DNA from: Polaribacter sargassicola
Lineage (GTDB): Bacteria; Bacteroidota; Bacteroidia; Flavobacteriales; Flavobacteriaceae
Direction: 5' to 3'
Assembly: GCF_021991835.1 (NCBI RefSeq)
Contig: NZ_JAHDAU010000003.1
Location: forward strand, 186,001-250,000
Length of the DNA: 64,000 bases
The notes beneath the pieces were generated by a model. It was not told the origin of the DNA and ran no database searches. It worked only from the letters and a program-made list of their open reading frames with translations. A program made the position numbers and the translations under genes. Positions 16,250 through 25,044 of the stretch are shown piece after piece; position 1 is the stretch's first letter, and every line of letters starts with the position of its first letter.

Positions 16250-17815
16250 ATGAATACCAAAAAGTATAAATGGATTTTCTACTTAATTACCGCTACAATT
16301 GTTGCAACAATTGCAGTACAATTCTATTGGAATTATAAAAATTACGAAGAAAATAAAATTAGAATTTCTAATGAAGTTCAACTAAGTTTAGATAATGCAA
16401 TAGAAGAGTATTATGCCAAATTAGCTAAAGATGAAGTAACTACTATTATTGATTATAATAGAATTAAGGGTAAAACGAATAAAAAAATAAAATTTGATTC
16501 TATTTTTAAAAATTCTAGAAATTTTCAAAAAATAAAATCGCTTATTAAAAAAGACACTTCTGTAAAACCAAAATTTGAAATTACCAATATTGCTATTACT
16601 ACAGATGATAAAAATGATGCAAAAAAAACAGATTCTATTTTTAAAGAATTAACAAAAGAAATTAATCCAAAAAACATAAAAAGTGTTCAAGTTTTTAAAA
16701 ATAATACATTTAATAGAAAAGATGAATTAAAGTATTTTATGGGTCAAAAAGCTGCAGATAGTTTAAAACTAATAGATAATTTAAAACCTATTGTAGTTTC
16801 TATTACATCTAATTTTGTAGAATACAATCAATTAGACTCTTTAATTACAAACCAATTAAAACAAAAAGAAATCTCTATTGATTATACATTTCAGCATTTT
16901 AAAAGTGATACCATTTTTTACACCTCTAAAGATACTTTTTTTATTAAAAAACCAGTAAGAAGTATTTCATCAAAATCTACCTATTTAAAAAAGAATGAAG
17001 CATTTAAATTACTTTTTATCAACCCAAATTTAGAAGCTCTAAAACGAAGTTCTTTTGGTATTTTATTATCACTTTTACTATCAATTTTAATTATTTCCTC
17101 TTTGTTTTATTTGCTAAAAATAATCAATCAACAAAAAGATTTAGCAACCATAAAAAACGATTTAATTAGTAATATTACGCATGAGTTTAAAACACCAATA
17201 GCAACGGTTTCTACAGCTATAGAAGCCATTGAAAACTTTAATGTTTTAGATGATAAAGAAAAAACAAAAAAATACCTTTCTATGTCTTCTATTCAATTAA
17301 AAAAACTACATCAAATGGTAGAAAAACTGTTAGAAACAGCAACACTAGATAGTGAGCAATTAATCTTAAAAAAAGAAACTATTGATATTACAGAGCTAAT
17401 AAAAAAATTAGTTTTAAAACATCAATTATTGTCTAACGGAAAAGAATTAATATTTTCTACCAACTTAAAACCTGTTTATGTTAACGTTGATGCTTTTCAT
17501 TTTGAAAACGTAATTTCTAATTTAATTGACAACGCAATAAAATATGGCGGAAATAAAATAGAAATTAATATAAATGCTATTTTAGACTTTACAGAAATTA
17601 CTGTTGCAGATAACGGAAAAGGAATTCTTCAAAATCAACAAGAAAAGATTTTTGATAAATTTTATAGAGTACCAAAAGGCAATACACATAATGTAAAAGG
17701 TTTTGGGATAGGCTTGTATTATTGTAAAAAAATAATTGAAAAACACTTAGGTAACATCTCTTTATCATCAACAAAAAACAATACTATTTTTAAAATAAAT
17801 ATTCCTAATGAATAA
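16250..17815 (+). CDS. Two-component sensor histidine kinase
   Basis: A 521-residue inner-membrane kinase. TM1 (about 8-28) and TM2 (about 266-291) bracket a periplasmic sensor region of about 235 residues with no recognisable domain. The HisKA domain carries the phospho-accepting His311 in NITHEFKTP. The HATPase domain (about 415-521) contains NLIDNAIKYGG, ADNGKGI and GFGIGLYY. It resembles RprX-like kinases of Bacteroidota. The stop overlaps the response regulator start by 8 bp, so the two are coupled. The gene is divergent from the GLPGLI/barrel operon across a GTTAAC array, suggesting it senses an envelope signal and controls that operon and its own expression. The ligand is unknown. Confidence 0.92.
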   Translation: MNTKKYKWIFYLITATIVATIAVQFYWNYKNYEENKIRISNEVQLSLDNAIEEYYAKLAKDEVTTIIDYNRIKGKTNKKIKFDSIFKNSRNFQKIKSLIKKDTSVKPKFEITNIAITTDDKNDAKKTDSIFKELTKEINPKNIKSVQVFKNNTFNRKDELKYFMGQKAADSLKLIDNLKPIVVSITSNFVEYNQLDSLITNQLKQKEISIDYTFQHFKSDTIFYTSKDTFFIKKPVRSISSKSTYLKKNEAFKLLFINPNLEALKRSSFGILLSLLLSILIISSLFYLLKIINQQKDLATIKNDLISNITHEFKTPIATVSTAIEAIENFNVLDDKEKTKKYLSMSSIQLKKLHQMVEKLLETATLDSEQLILKKETIDITELIKKLVLKHQLLSNGKELIFSTNLKPVYVNVDAFHFENVISNLIDNAIKYGGNKIEININAILDFTEITVADNGKGILQNQQEKIFDKFYRVPKGNTHNVKGFGIGLYYCKKIIEKHLGNISLSSTKNNTIFKINIPNE

Positions 17816-18485
17816 CATAAAAATACTTTTAGCAGAAGACGAAGCTAGTTTAGGAATGATTGTAAAAGAAAGTTTAGAAACTAGAAACTTTACTGTTTTT
17901 CATGCTGAAAATGGCGAAGAAGCTTTAGATATTTATCAAAAAGAAAATGTAGATATTTTAGTTTTAGATGTTATGATGCCTAAAAAAGATGGCTTTACAC
18001 TTGCCAAAGAAATCCGGCAAGAGAACAAAGAAATTCCTATTATTTTTTTAACTGCAAAATCGCAAACTTCTGATGTTTTAGAAGGTTTTAATAACGGAGG
18101 AAATGATTACCTAAAAAAACCTTTTTCTATGGAAGAATTAATTGTTAGAATTAAGTCTTTATTAAATAGAATTGAAATAAAACCACAAACAGACGCTATT
18201 AAAATTGGTAATTATCTTTTTAATTACACCAAACAAACTTTAACTTTTTTAGATGTAAAACAACAACTTACAAGTAGAGAAGCAGAATTATTACTGCATT
18301 TACACAAAAAGAAAAATGAAGTTTTAGACCGAACTTTTATATTGAATAAATTATGGGGAAATGATGATTTTTTTAATGCCAGAAGCATGGATGTTTTTAT
18401 AAGTAAACTAAGAAAGAAACTAAAAAACGATGCTAATGTTAAGATTATTAACGTAAGAGGTTATGGTTATAAACTAATTTGCTAG
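17808..18485 (+). CDS. OmpR/PhoB-family response regulator
   Basis: A 225-residue DNA-binding response regulator. The receiver domain (1-118) has acidic residues Glu10/Asp11, phospho-acceptor Asp54 in LVLDVMMPKKDG, Thr82 and the conserved Lys104 in LKKPF. The winged-helix output domain (about 130-225) contains LTSREAELLLHL and the ending NVRGYGYKL. It is RprY-like. It overlaps the kinase gene and is its obvious partner. Proteins of this family bind direct repeats one helical turn apart, and three such repeats (GTTAAC) stand just upstream of the operon. No terminator is seen before the next gene. Confidence 0.93.
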   Translation: MNNIKILLAEDEASLGMIVKESLETRNFTVFHAENGEEALDIYQKENVDILVLDVMMPKKDGFTLAKEIRQENKEIPIIFLTAKSQTSDVLEGFNNGGNDYLKKPFSMEELIVRIKSLLNRIEIKPQTDAIKIGNYLFNYTKQTLTFLDVKQQLTSREAELLLHLHKKKNEVLDRTFILNKLWGNDDFFNARSMDVFISKLRKKLKNDANVKIINVRGYGYKLIC

Positions 18486-18700
18486 TTTTTTTATCTATTA
18501 AAAAACATCATTCTTTAAAAAGATAACTAATTAAAAATCAAACAAAAAGACAAAAGTAACTTCTATTTATAAAGATAAAATATGTTAAATTTATTCTTTT
18601 TTTAAAAATTTATATTCTTTTTTGTAACAAAAACTTAGACTCTAACGTATAATAAGTTGTAGCGATTATATTAATGCTTAAAAAAGTTATAGAGAATTAG

Positions 18701-19564
18701 ATGAGACAACTTAAAATTACCAAGCAGGTTACCAATAGAGAAACTGCATCGTTAGATAAATATTTACAAGAGATAGGAAAAGTAGACTTAATTACTGCTG
18801 ATGAAGAAGTGGAATTAGCTCAACTTATTAAAGCAGGAGACCAAAGAGCTTTAGAAAAATTAACTAAAGCCAACTTAAGGTTTGTTGTCTCTGTAGCAAA
18901 ACAATACCAAAATCAAGGATTAACATTACCAGATTTAATTAACGAAGGTAACTTAGGTTTAATTAAAGCTGCAAAACGTTTTGATGAAACAAGAGGTTTT
19001 AAATTTATATCTTATGCTGTTTGGTGGATTCGTCAATCTATATTACAAGCTTTAGCAGAACAATCTAGAATTGTACGTTTACCGTTAAACAAAATTGGTT
19101 CTATCAATAAAATTAACAAAATGTATGCTTTCTTAGAGCAAGAAAATGAAAGACCTCCAAGTCCGGAAGAAATTGCTAAGAAATTAGACATGACTGTTAA
19201 TGACGTAAAAGAATCTATGAAAAATTCTGGTCGTCACGTATCTATGGATGCTCCTTTAATTGAGGGTGAAAACTCTAACTTATACGACGTATTAAACTCT
19301 GGAGAGTCTCCAAACCCAGATAGAGTTTTATTACATGAGTCTTTAAGAATAGAAATTAATAGAGCCTTAGAAACACTAACTCCTAGAGAGGCAGATGTTG
19401 TAAAATTATACTTTGGTTTAGGTGAACACCAACCAATGACTTTAGAAGAAATTGGAGAAACTTTTGATTTAACTAGAGAACGTGTTCGTCAAATTAAAGA
19501 AAAAGCAATTAGAAGACTAAAACACACTTCTAGATCTAAAATTTTAATGACGTATTTAGGATAA
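18701..19564 (+). CDS. rpoD: Primary RNA polymerase sigma factor (RpoD/SigA)
   Basis: A 287-residue housekeeping sigma factor, the short Bacteroidota type lacking the large region 1.1 and non-conserved insert of E. coli sigma-70 (613 residues). Region 1.2 is near 15-45. Region 2 has [36 protein letters not shown] and the -10-binding [13 protein letters not shown]. Region 3 follows (RLPLNKI onward), and region 4 ends with [20 protein letters not shown]. This factor would recognise the TAnnTTTG promoters seen in the window. The 215-bp upstream region is AT-rich and I cannot name a clear promoter in it. A strong terminator follows. Confidence 0.97.
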   Translation: MRQLKITKQVTNRETASLDKYLQEIGKVDLITADEEVELAQLIKAGDQRALEKLTKANLRFVVSVAKQYQNQGLTLPDLINEGNLGLIKAAKRFDETRGFKFISYAVWWIRQSILQALAEQSRIVRLPLNKIGSINKINKMYAFLEQENERPPSPEEIAKKLDMTVNDVKESMKNSGRHVSMDAPLIEGENSNLYDVLNSGESPNPDRVLLHESLRIEINRALETLTPREADVVKLYFGLGEHQPMTLEEIGETFDLTRERVRQIKEKAIRRLKHTSRSKILMTYLG

Positions 19565-19601
19565 TAGAAACAATAAATTATCGTAATTAATTATCATATT
19601 A

Positions 19602-19634
19602 AAAACTCTCGAAATAAAATTCGAGAGTTTTTTT
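19602..19634 (+). terminator. Intrinsic terminator after rpoD
   Basis: AAAACTCTCGAA pairs with TTCGAGAGTTTT around a short TAAAA-type loop, with a run of T following. It lies about 40 bp after the rpoD stop. Confidence 0.88.
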
Positions 19635-19679
19635 GTTCTTTACTTTACAACATAATTTTTTATACTCTAAATCATACTT

Positions 19680-20207
19680 TTGAAAAAACTGTTATTATTT
19701 ATATCGTCATTATTTTTTAGCAATATAAATGCTCAATCAGAATTTGATTTAGAGACCGTTTTAAGAATGGAAAAAAGAGATATGATTGTTATGAAAATTG
19801 ACTCCTATTTGAATAAAAAATCTGAATATGGAGAAAAGATTGAAAAATTAAACTCCTCTCAACAAACTTTTCTTTTCGTAGAAAATTTAGAACGCGAAAT
19901 AAATAATGGAGGATTTAATCAATTTTATTTTAATTCTAGTGGAGATTTTTGTCTAGAAACTGTAAATGCTTTGTTAGAAATTGGAGCTAAAAAAACGGCT
20001 GAAATTGTAAAAAAAGCGAACTCAGAATTTAAAGAGGAAATTGTTACAAAAGACAGAACTAAAAGACAAAATCAATTAGAACTGATTAAAAAAAATGCAG
20101 AAGATAACTGGAGTAAATACAATTCGGAATTTTATGAGTATCAAGATAATTTAACCGAACTATTAATTGTATTTGTTATTAAAAACAAATCTGATTTTAA
20201 AAAATAA
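19680..20207 (+). CDS. Exported DMP19-like (DUF4375) protein with a TTG start
   Basis: A 175-residue protein. The core (about 45-165) has the DMP19/DUF4375 hallmark EINNGGFNQFYFNSSGD. Characterised Neisseria DMP19 is an acidic DNA mimic; this one is only mildly acidic, so mimicry should not be assumed. The N terminus reads as a signal peptide ending INAQ, which is unexpected for the family. The start appears to be TTG at 19680, with an in-frame stop 12 bp upstream and no ATG before codon 30. A TAnnTTTG match (TACTTTTG, 19675-19682) overlaps this TTG. If that is a real promoter, translation would start at Met30 or Met35 and give a cytoplasmic protein. The family call is good; the start is uncertain. 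Confidence 0.78.
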   Translation: MKKLLLFISSLFFSNINAQSEFDLETVLRMEKRDMIVMKIDSYLNKKSEYGEKIEKLNSSQQTFLFVENLEREINNGGFNQFYFNSSGDFCLETVNALLEIGAKKTAEIVKKANSEFKEEIVTKDRTKRQNQLELIKKNAEDNWSKYNSEFYEYQDNLTELLIVFVIKNKSDFKK

Positions 20208-20247
20208 TGTTTTTAACCTACATTTAGATGAATAAATAGGTAAAAAA

Positions 20248-20280
20248 AGAAAAGCCATCATTACTATTGATGGCTTTTCT
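20248..20280. terminator. Bidirectional terminator between the DMP19-like and T9SS cargo genes
   Basis: AGAAAAGCCATCA (20248-20260) pairs with TGATGGCTTTTCT (20268-20280) in a 13-bp perfect stem. An A run precedes it and T-rich sequence follows, between two convergent genes. Confidence 0.85.
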
Positions 20281-20310
20281 TATCTTGATTTTTTATGTAA
20301 TTACAATCTT

Positions 20311-22953
20311 TTAATTTATTATCAATTTATTAGTATCATAATCTCTGTAATCATTAGATATTTTAATAAAATACAGTCCAGATTTTAATCCTTCTCTCTT
20401 TAATTGAATCTTATTATTACCTATTTCTGTATTAACTTCAAATTTTCTAATTCTTGCTCCTGTTAAAGAATACACTTCTATTTCTGTAGTAGTATTAATT
20501 TCTGAATAAAAACTAATTTCTGATGTAGAACTCATCGGGTTTGGATATATCATTGTTTTATTCTCTTCAATTATTTCATCATTTACACTTAAAACACTCT
20601 GAGTAAACAATATATCTCTTAAATTTAATTCTCTAGAAACTACCTCTACTCCATCCGAAGACATTGTAAACACCATACTTACTGCATCAGTTAAATCAAT
20701 ATCATCAGCAATAGCAGATGCAAAATGATCTAAAGGAACCGCATAATGAGTTTCATTCTCATTTAATGTAATTGTAGTTCTAAACTGATTTTCCCATGCA
20801 TCAATACTTTCTTTTACAATTGTAATTTCTACATCTCCTATTCCGTTAGCATCAAACTCTAAAATATCGAATTCAGATAAATCAACCGCTGTAAATCTTG
20901 GAGTAAAAGACCTAAAAGCAGAAACATATTCGCTTGTTGTTGCTTTTAGAGCTATATTTCTTTCTACTCTATAACCACTTCCTGTATAAATTTCATCATT
21001 CTGAGTAATAGAGAAATCTGTAACTGTTGTTCCTTCTGGAGAATCATCTTTACCCCAAACACCATCAGACATAAATAAATCATCTGGAGTTAAATTGTAC
21101 TCATTTTCTATTCTAAAACCGATATCAAAAATATTACCTGTTTCAATCACTAGATTTTCTATGTAACTACCTGTTAATTGTATAGTTTCGTTAAAGTATT
21201 CTGTTTCTGAAGTTTCAGTTCTTTTAAACCCTGCATCAATTACAGCACTAGTACCTCTTCTTACATTTATTAACTCTAATTCTAAAGCTCCGTTTTTGTA
21301 CTCTCCTCTTTTTACAAATAATGGTGGAGGAGTAGAAGTTGCATACTCTGTAATAGGTTTTTGAATATCGAATAATGTTAGAGCTTCTTGACCTAAAGCT
21401 AACAAATCATCTATACTACTAGCCCAAATTTGAAAGTTATAATAAGTAGCTCCTTCTTGATATTTATCAATATTCCAATGACTATCAATTACAAAGTTTT
21501 CTTCATCATCAGTTAATCTACCAGAAAAACTTAATACAAATTCTTTAGATCCGTTGCTATTTTCTATTATAGATTTAATAAAATGAACCCCTTCTTCTTC
21601 TCCTTCTCCTTCTTCAGAATCTTCTTGAAATAGCTCTATTGTAGAAACAGATAATAATTTTGCACCTAATAATCTATCGCAAATAAACTTAGTATGTTCA
21701 TAAACACCGTTTTCTGTTTTTGTTGCTAATACTACAGCTACAGTTTCTGAACCTTTTAAATAATCAACAGAATATAACTCTGTAGCATTAGTTATGTTTA
21801 ATAAATCTAATGGTGATGATTCTACCGTTTCTGTTTCTGAGATTACACCTAAAGGAATTAAATCTTTTAATTCAAAACTTGTAGTTTTAGCAGATGTTTT
21901 CTTATAATTTTCTGACTTAATAACTTTTTTTGCTGAAAATTTATCAAACTTATAGTTTTCTTTAATTCTTAAATAATTTCTTTGATTGATTTTTTGTGAA
22001 AGTCTATCGTTACTTTCTAAACCTCCATCGCTTCCACTAGAAACCTCTGGCGTAATAACAGGACAAGATGCAACACCAGAACAAGCAGGATCATCACAAT
22101 CTGTTAAACCATCACCATCATCATCTAAACCATTTGAGCAGTCTTCTTGCGGCACAGGAGCAGAAGGACATCTTGCACCATCGTTAGAGCTACTAGAAGG
22201 ACCAAAAGCAAAAAGATTAGAATCCATTGTACTGCCTGCTGTTAAATCTTGTACATTTTGAATTACATAAACGGTTCCTGTTTCATTTGCTGATACATAA
22301 AAACGTCCAGAAGCATCAAAATAAACAGCTCCGTATGTATATCTAAAACCAGATAAAATTGGTACTTCTCCTAAATCTGTAATTACACTCGTTTCAGAGT
22401 CTATTCTATATAACTTATTTGTACTCTTTTCTACAGTATATAAATGTCCGTCTACAGCATTAAAAGCCCAATCATGAATATTAATACTTTTAGACAACTC
22501 ATTAGTACTTAAAACTTCTGTATATGTATCTGAACTTGGGTCTAAATCTATTTTATAAAATGTACTTGAAGATCCTGCTTTTGCATAATAGATTCCATCA
22601 ACACTTACATCTCCTACATATCTATTTTTTGTAGATAATTCATTAATTGTAATAACTTCTACTTGAAAGTCTTTACCTATTCTAACAATATTTTTACTAG
22701 ACTGTAAAGAACCCCAAATATAACCATCAACAGAATTGTAACCTGCTGCGTTTATATTGGTTGATGTAATATTTTCGGCCACTAAATACGAGCTTCCTGA
22801 AGCTAAATCTAATGCATAAACATCATTTCTTTGAAATAAATATGCATTATAATCACAATTAAAAGGCTCGCTTTGCGCATAAATCGATAAACTTAAAATT
22901 ATACATAAAACTGAGAATAATTTTGTTTTGAGGGGATGTAATTTTGTTATCAT
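20311..22953 (-). CDS. T9SS-secreted multidomain protein with beta-propeller-like N terminus
   Basis: An 880-residue cargo protein of the type IX secretion system. A signal peptide (about 1-26, ending SIYAQ) leads into a DUF6923-like propeller region (about 30-260) with repeated Gly-Tyr/Trp blade segments such as INIHDWAFNAVDGHLY. Then comes a Cys/Asp-rich calcium-binding-like loop, NGLDDDGDGLTDCDDPAC (about 275-292). The middle (about 300-780) is not recognised. The C-terminal 75 or so residues are a T9SS type A sorting domain: YPNPMSSTSEISFY, IEVYSLTGARIRKF and LKSGLYFIKI. It should be carried across the outer membrane and attached or released after removal of the sorting domain. Its ligand is unknown. 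A TATCTTTG -7 element sits 18 bp upstream. Confidence 0.88.
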   Translation of the reverse strand: MITKLHPLKTKLFSVLCIILSLSIYAQSEPFNCDYNAYLFQRNDVYALDLASGSSYLVAENITSTNINAAGYNSVDGYIWGSLQSSKNIVRIGKDFQVEVITINELSTKNRYVGDVSVDGIYYAKAGSSSTFYKIDLDPSSDTYTEVLSTNELSKSINIHDWAFNAVDGHLYTVEKSTNKLYRIDSETSVITDLGEVPILSGFRYTYGAVYFDASGRFYVSANETGTVYVIQNVQDLTAGSTMDSNLFAFGPSSSSNDGARCPSAPVPQEDCSNGLDDDGDGLTDCDDPACSGVASCPVITPEVSSGSDGGLESNDRLSQKINQRNYLRIKENYKFDKFSAKKVIKSENYKKTSAKTTSFELKDLIPLGVISETETVESSPLDLLNITNATELYSVDYLKGSETVAVVLATKTENGVYEHTKFICDRLLGAKLLSVSTIELFQEDSEEGEGEEEGVHFIKSIIENSNGSKEFVLSFSGRLTDDEENFVIDSHWNIDKYQEGATYYNFQIWASSIDDLLALGQEALTLFDIQKPITEYATSTPPPLFVKRGEYKNGALELELINVRRGTSAVIDAGFKRTETSETEYFNETIQLTGSYIENLVIETGNIFDIGFRIENEYNLTPDDLFMSDGVWGKDDSPEGTTVTDFSITQNDEIYTGSGYRVERNIALKATTSEYVSAFRSFTPRFTAVDLSEFDILEFDANGIGDVEITIVKESIDAWENQFRTTITLNENETHYAVPLDHFASAIADDIDLTDAVSMVFTMSSDGVEVVSRELNLRDILFTQSVLSVNDEIIEENKTMIYPNPMSSTSEISFYSEINTTTEIEVYSLTGARIRKFEVNTEIGNNKIQLKREGLKSGLYFIKISNDYRDYDTNKLIIN

Positions 22954-22970
22954 TTTTTCTGTTTTTTTGT

Positions 22971-22978
22971 CAAAGATA
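22971..22978 (-). promoter_or_regulatory. -7 element of the T9SS cargo gene
   Basis: TATCTTTG on the minus strand matches TAnnTTTG and would start transcription about 13 nt before the ATG. No good -33 TTG is visible. Confidence 0.45.
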
Positions 22979-23070
22979 ATTTCTTAACGTCTCTAAATAT
23001 AACAAAATTAGATTACTAACACAAATCTATAGATGAAATGTAATCTTAAAATGATTAATTTTTAAACAAA

Positions 23071-23104
23071 AAAAAACTCCTTCGTTAAAAGAAGAAGTTT
23101 TTTT
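23071..23104 (-). terminator. Terminator of the dcw cluster after ftsZ
   Basis: AAACTCCTTC (23074-23083) pairs with GAAGAAGTTT (23091-23100) with one mismatch and a 7-nt loop. On the minus strand a long T run follows. It ends the mraZ-to-ftsZ unit. Confidence 0.8.
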
Positions 23105-23126
23105 GTTTGAAAGTATTTTATTAATT

Positions 23127-24992
23127 CTAATCTACATTATCATGTAAAAATGAATTATTAGATTTTAAATTTAATTCATCTGTGTCTTTTTGAATAGATG
23201 TTTTATTGCTACTAATAGGCCCATTTGTATTTAAATCTATACCTAATCTTTTATAAGCTGGTTGACGCTCTATTTCATCTATATTTTTACTCATTTGATC
23301 GTTAAACTTATAATTGAAACCTTTCATCTTTTTACGTCTCTCTTCTGCTCTTCTTTGAAGCTCGTTTATTGTTAAATCTAACGGAGACACTTCTTCACTA
23401 CTTACTTCAAAATTATCATGAGATTCTGTTGTTTTTGTTTTTAATTCAAATTTAATCTCATCTTTATCTTCTTTATCATCAACAATAACAGAACTTTTAC
23501 CAATAGTTGGTTTAGCATCAAATTCTTCTAAAACATAACGTTTTTCTACTGTCTTTCTTTCAAATGTAATTTCTTCTACTCCAGAAACCTCAATTTCATT
23601 TACATTAACCTTAGGTGTTTCTTGTATCGGTTTTACCTGTCTTTTTGATGTTAAAGGTAAATCAAACAACAATTTTTCTTGAACTTCTTTAGGTTCTTCT
23701 TCAATAACTTCTTCTACAACAGGAGTTACATCATTAATAATAAAATCATCTTCAGAAACGATATCTAAAGTAATTTCTTCTGGAACTACTTGTGTTTCTA
23801 TAACCTGATTAGTTATTTGTGTTGGCTTAGGCGCTACTTCTTCTTCCTCTTCTAAAACATGTACCACTTTTTGCGGCACTTCTTTAGAAATAGGCTCATT
23901 TGAAGCAGGCTCGTTACTTATTGTTTTTTCTCCAAAATCATAAGTTGCCTTTTGTTCGTCTTCTAAAGTATGTACAATTTTCTTTACTTCTGTATTAGTA
24001 ATTGTATTTTGTTGATCTGCAGCAAAACCAGTTGCAACGATAGTTACCGAAATAGCTTCACCTATACTTTCATCTTCACCAATACCCATAATAATGTTGG
24101 CATCATAACCAGCTTCATCTTGAATGTAATCATTGATTTCTCCAATTTCATCAAGTGTAACTTCATTTGTACCTGACACAATTAATAACAACACATTTTT
24201 AGCTCCGGTAATTTTATTATCATTTAACAATGGAGAATCTAATGCTTTTTCTATGGCTGTTTTTGCTCTATTTGTACCTTCTTCTTTTGCAGAACCCATA
24301 ATTGCAGTACCACTATTAGAAAGCACTGTTTTAGCATCATGTAAATCTATATTTTGTTTATAGTGATGTGTTATAACTTCTGCAATTCCTCTAGATGCAG
24401 TAGATAATACTTCGTCTGCTTTAGAAAACCCTGCTTTAAAACCAAGATTTCCATAAACTTCACGAAGTTTGTTATTATTAATTACAATTAAAGAATCTAC
24501 ATTTTGGCGCAGTTGATCGATTCCTATTTGAGCTTGTTTAGAACGTCTTCTTCCTTCAAACTGAAAAGGCATGGTTACAATACCTACAGTAAGGATCTCC
24601 ATATCTTTTGCAATTTTTGCTATAATTGGCGCAGCTCCAGTACCTGTTCCACCTCCCATACCAGCAGTAATAAATACCATTTTTGTTTGGGTATTTAACA
24701 TTTGCTGAATCTCTTGTAAACTTTCTTTAGCTGCCTTTGCACCAATCTCTGGGTTAGCTCCTGCACCTAAACCTGAAGTTAAATTAACACCTAACTGAAT
24801 TTTATTGGGAATAGGGCTATTTTCTAAAGCTTGAGCATCTGTATTACAAATTACAAAGTCTACTCCTTTTATTTGTTGTGTAAACATGTGGTTTACTGCA
24901 TTGCTACCTCCACCACCAACACCAATTACTTTAATTGTATTAGATTGTGTTTTTGGCATGTCAAATGAAATGTTATCAAATTCTGCGCTCAT
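23127..24992 (-). CDS. ftsZ: Cell division GTPase FtsZ with long C-terminal linker
   Basis: A 621-residue tubulin homologue that forms the Z ring. The GTPase domain (about 15-320) includes [13 protein letters not shown], the tubulin signature GGGTGTG at 113-119, and the polymer-contact region. From about 330 a charged, Glu/Val/Pro-rich linker of roughly 260 residues runs to a conserved segment rich in Arg/Lys ([20 protein letters not shown]) and a short terminal tail. E. coli FtsZ has 383 residues; long linkers are typical of Bacteroidota. Last gene of the dcw cluster, directly after ftsA and followed by a terminator. Confidence 0.97.
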   Translation of the reverse strand: MSAEFDNISFDMPKTQSNTIKVIGVGGGGSNAVNHMFTQQIKGVDFVICNTDAQALENSPIPNKIQLGVNLTSGLGAGANPEIGAKAAKESLQEIQQMLNTQTKMVFITAGMGGGTGTGAAPIIAKIAKDMEILTVGIVTMPFQFEGRRRSKQAQIGIDQLRQNVDSLIVINNNKLREVYGNLGFKAGFSKADEVLSTASRGIAEVITHHYKQNIDLHDAKTVLSNSGTAIMGSAKEEGTNRAKTAIEKALDSPLLNDNKITGAKNVLLLIVSGTNEVTLDEIGEINDYIQDEAGYDANIIMGIGEDESIGEAISVTIVATGFAADQQNTITNTEVKKIVHTLEDEQKATYDFGEKTISNEPASNEPISKEVPQKVVHVLEEEEEVAPKPTQITNQVIETQVVPEEITLDIVSEDDFIINDVTPVVEEVIEEEPKEVQEKLLFDLPLTSKRQVKPIQETPKVNVNEIEVSGVEEITFERKTVEKRYVLEEFDAKPTIGKSSVIVDDKEDKDEIKFELKTKTTESHDNFEVSSEEVSPLDLTINELQRRAEERRKKMKGFNYKFNDQMSKNIDEIERQPAYKRLGIDLNTNGPISSNKTSIQKDTDELNLKSNNSFLHDNVD

Positions 24993-25044
24993 AATAACGT
25001 ATCTATTGTTTAATGTTTCTAATTTATTTTTTACTTTTTCTTTT

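Noticed and set aside
21986-22261. Plus-strand 91-codon frame inside the T9SS cargo gene
   Set aside because: It is antisense to a well-supported coding region and its composition mirrors the opposite strand.
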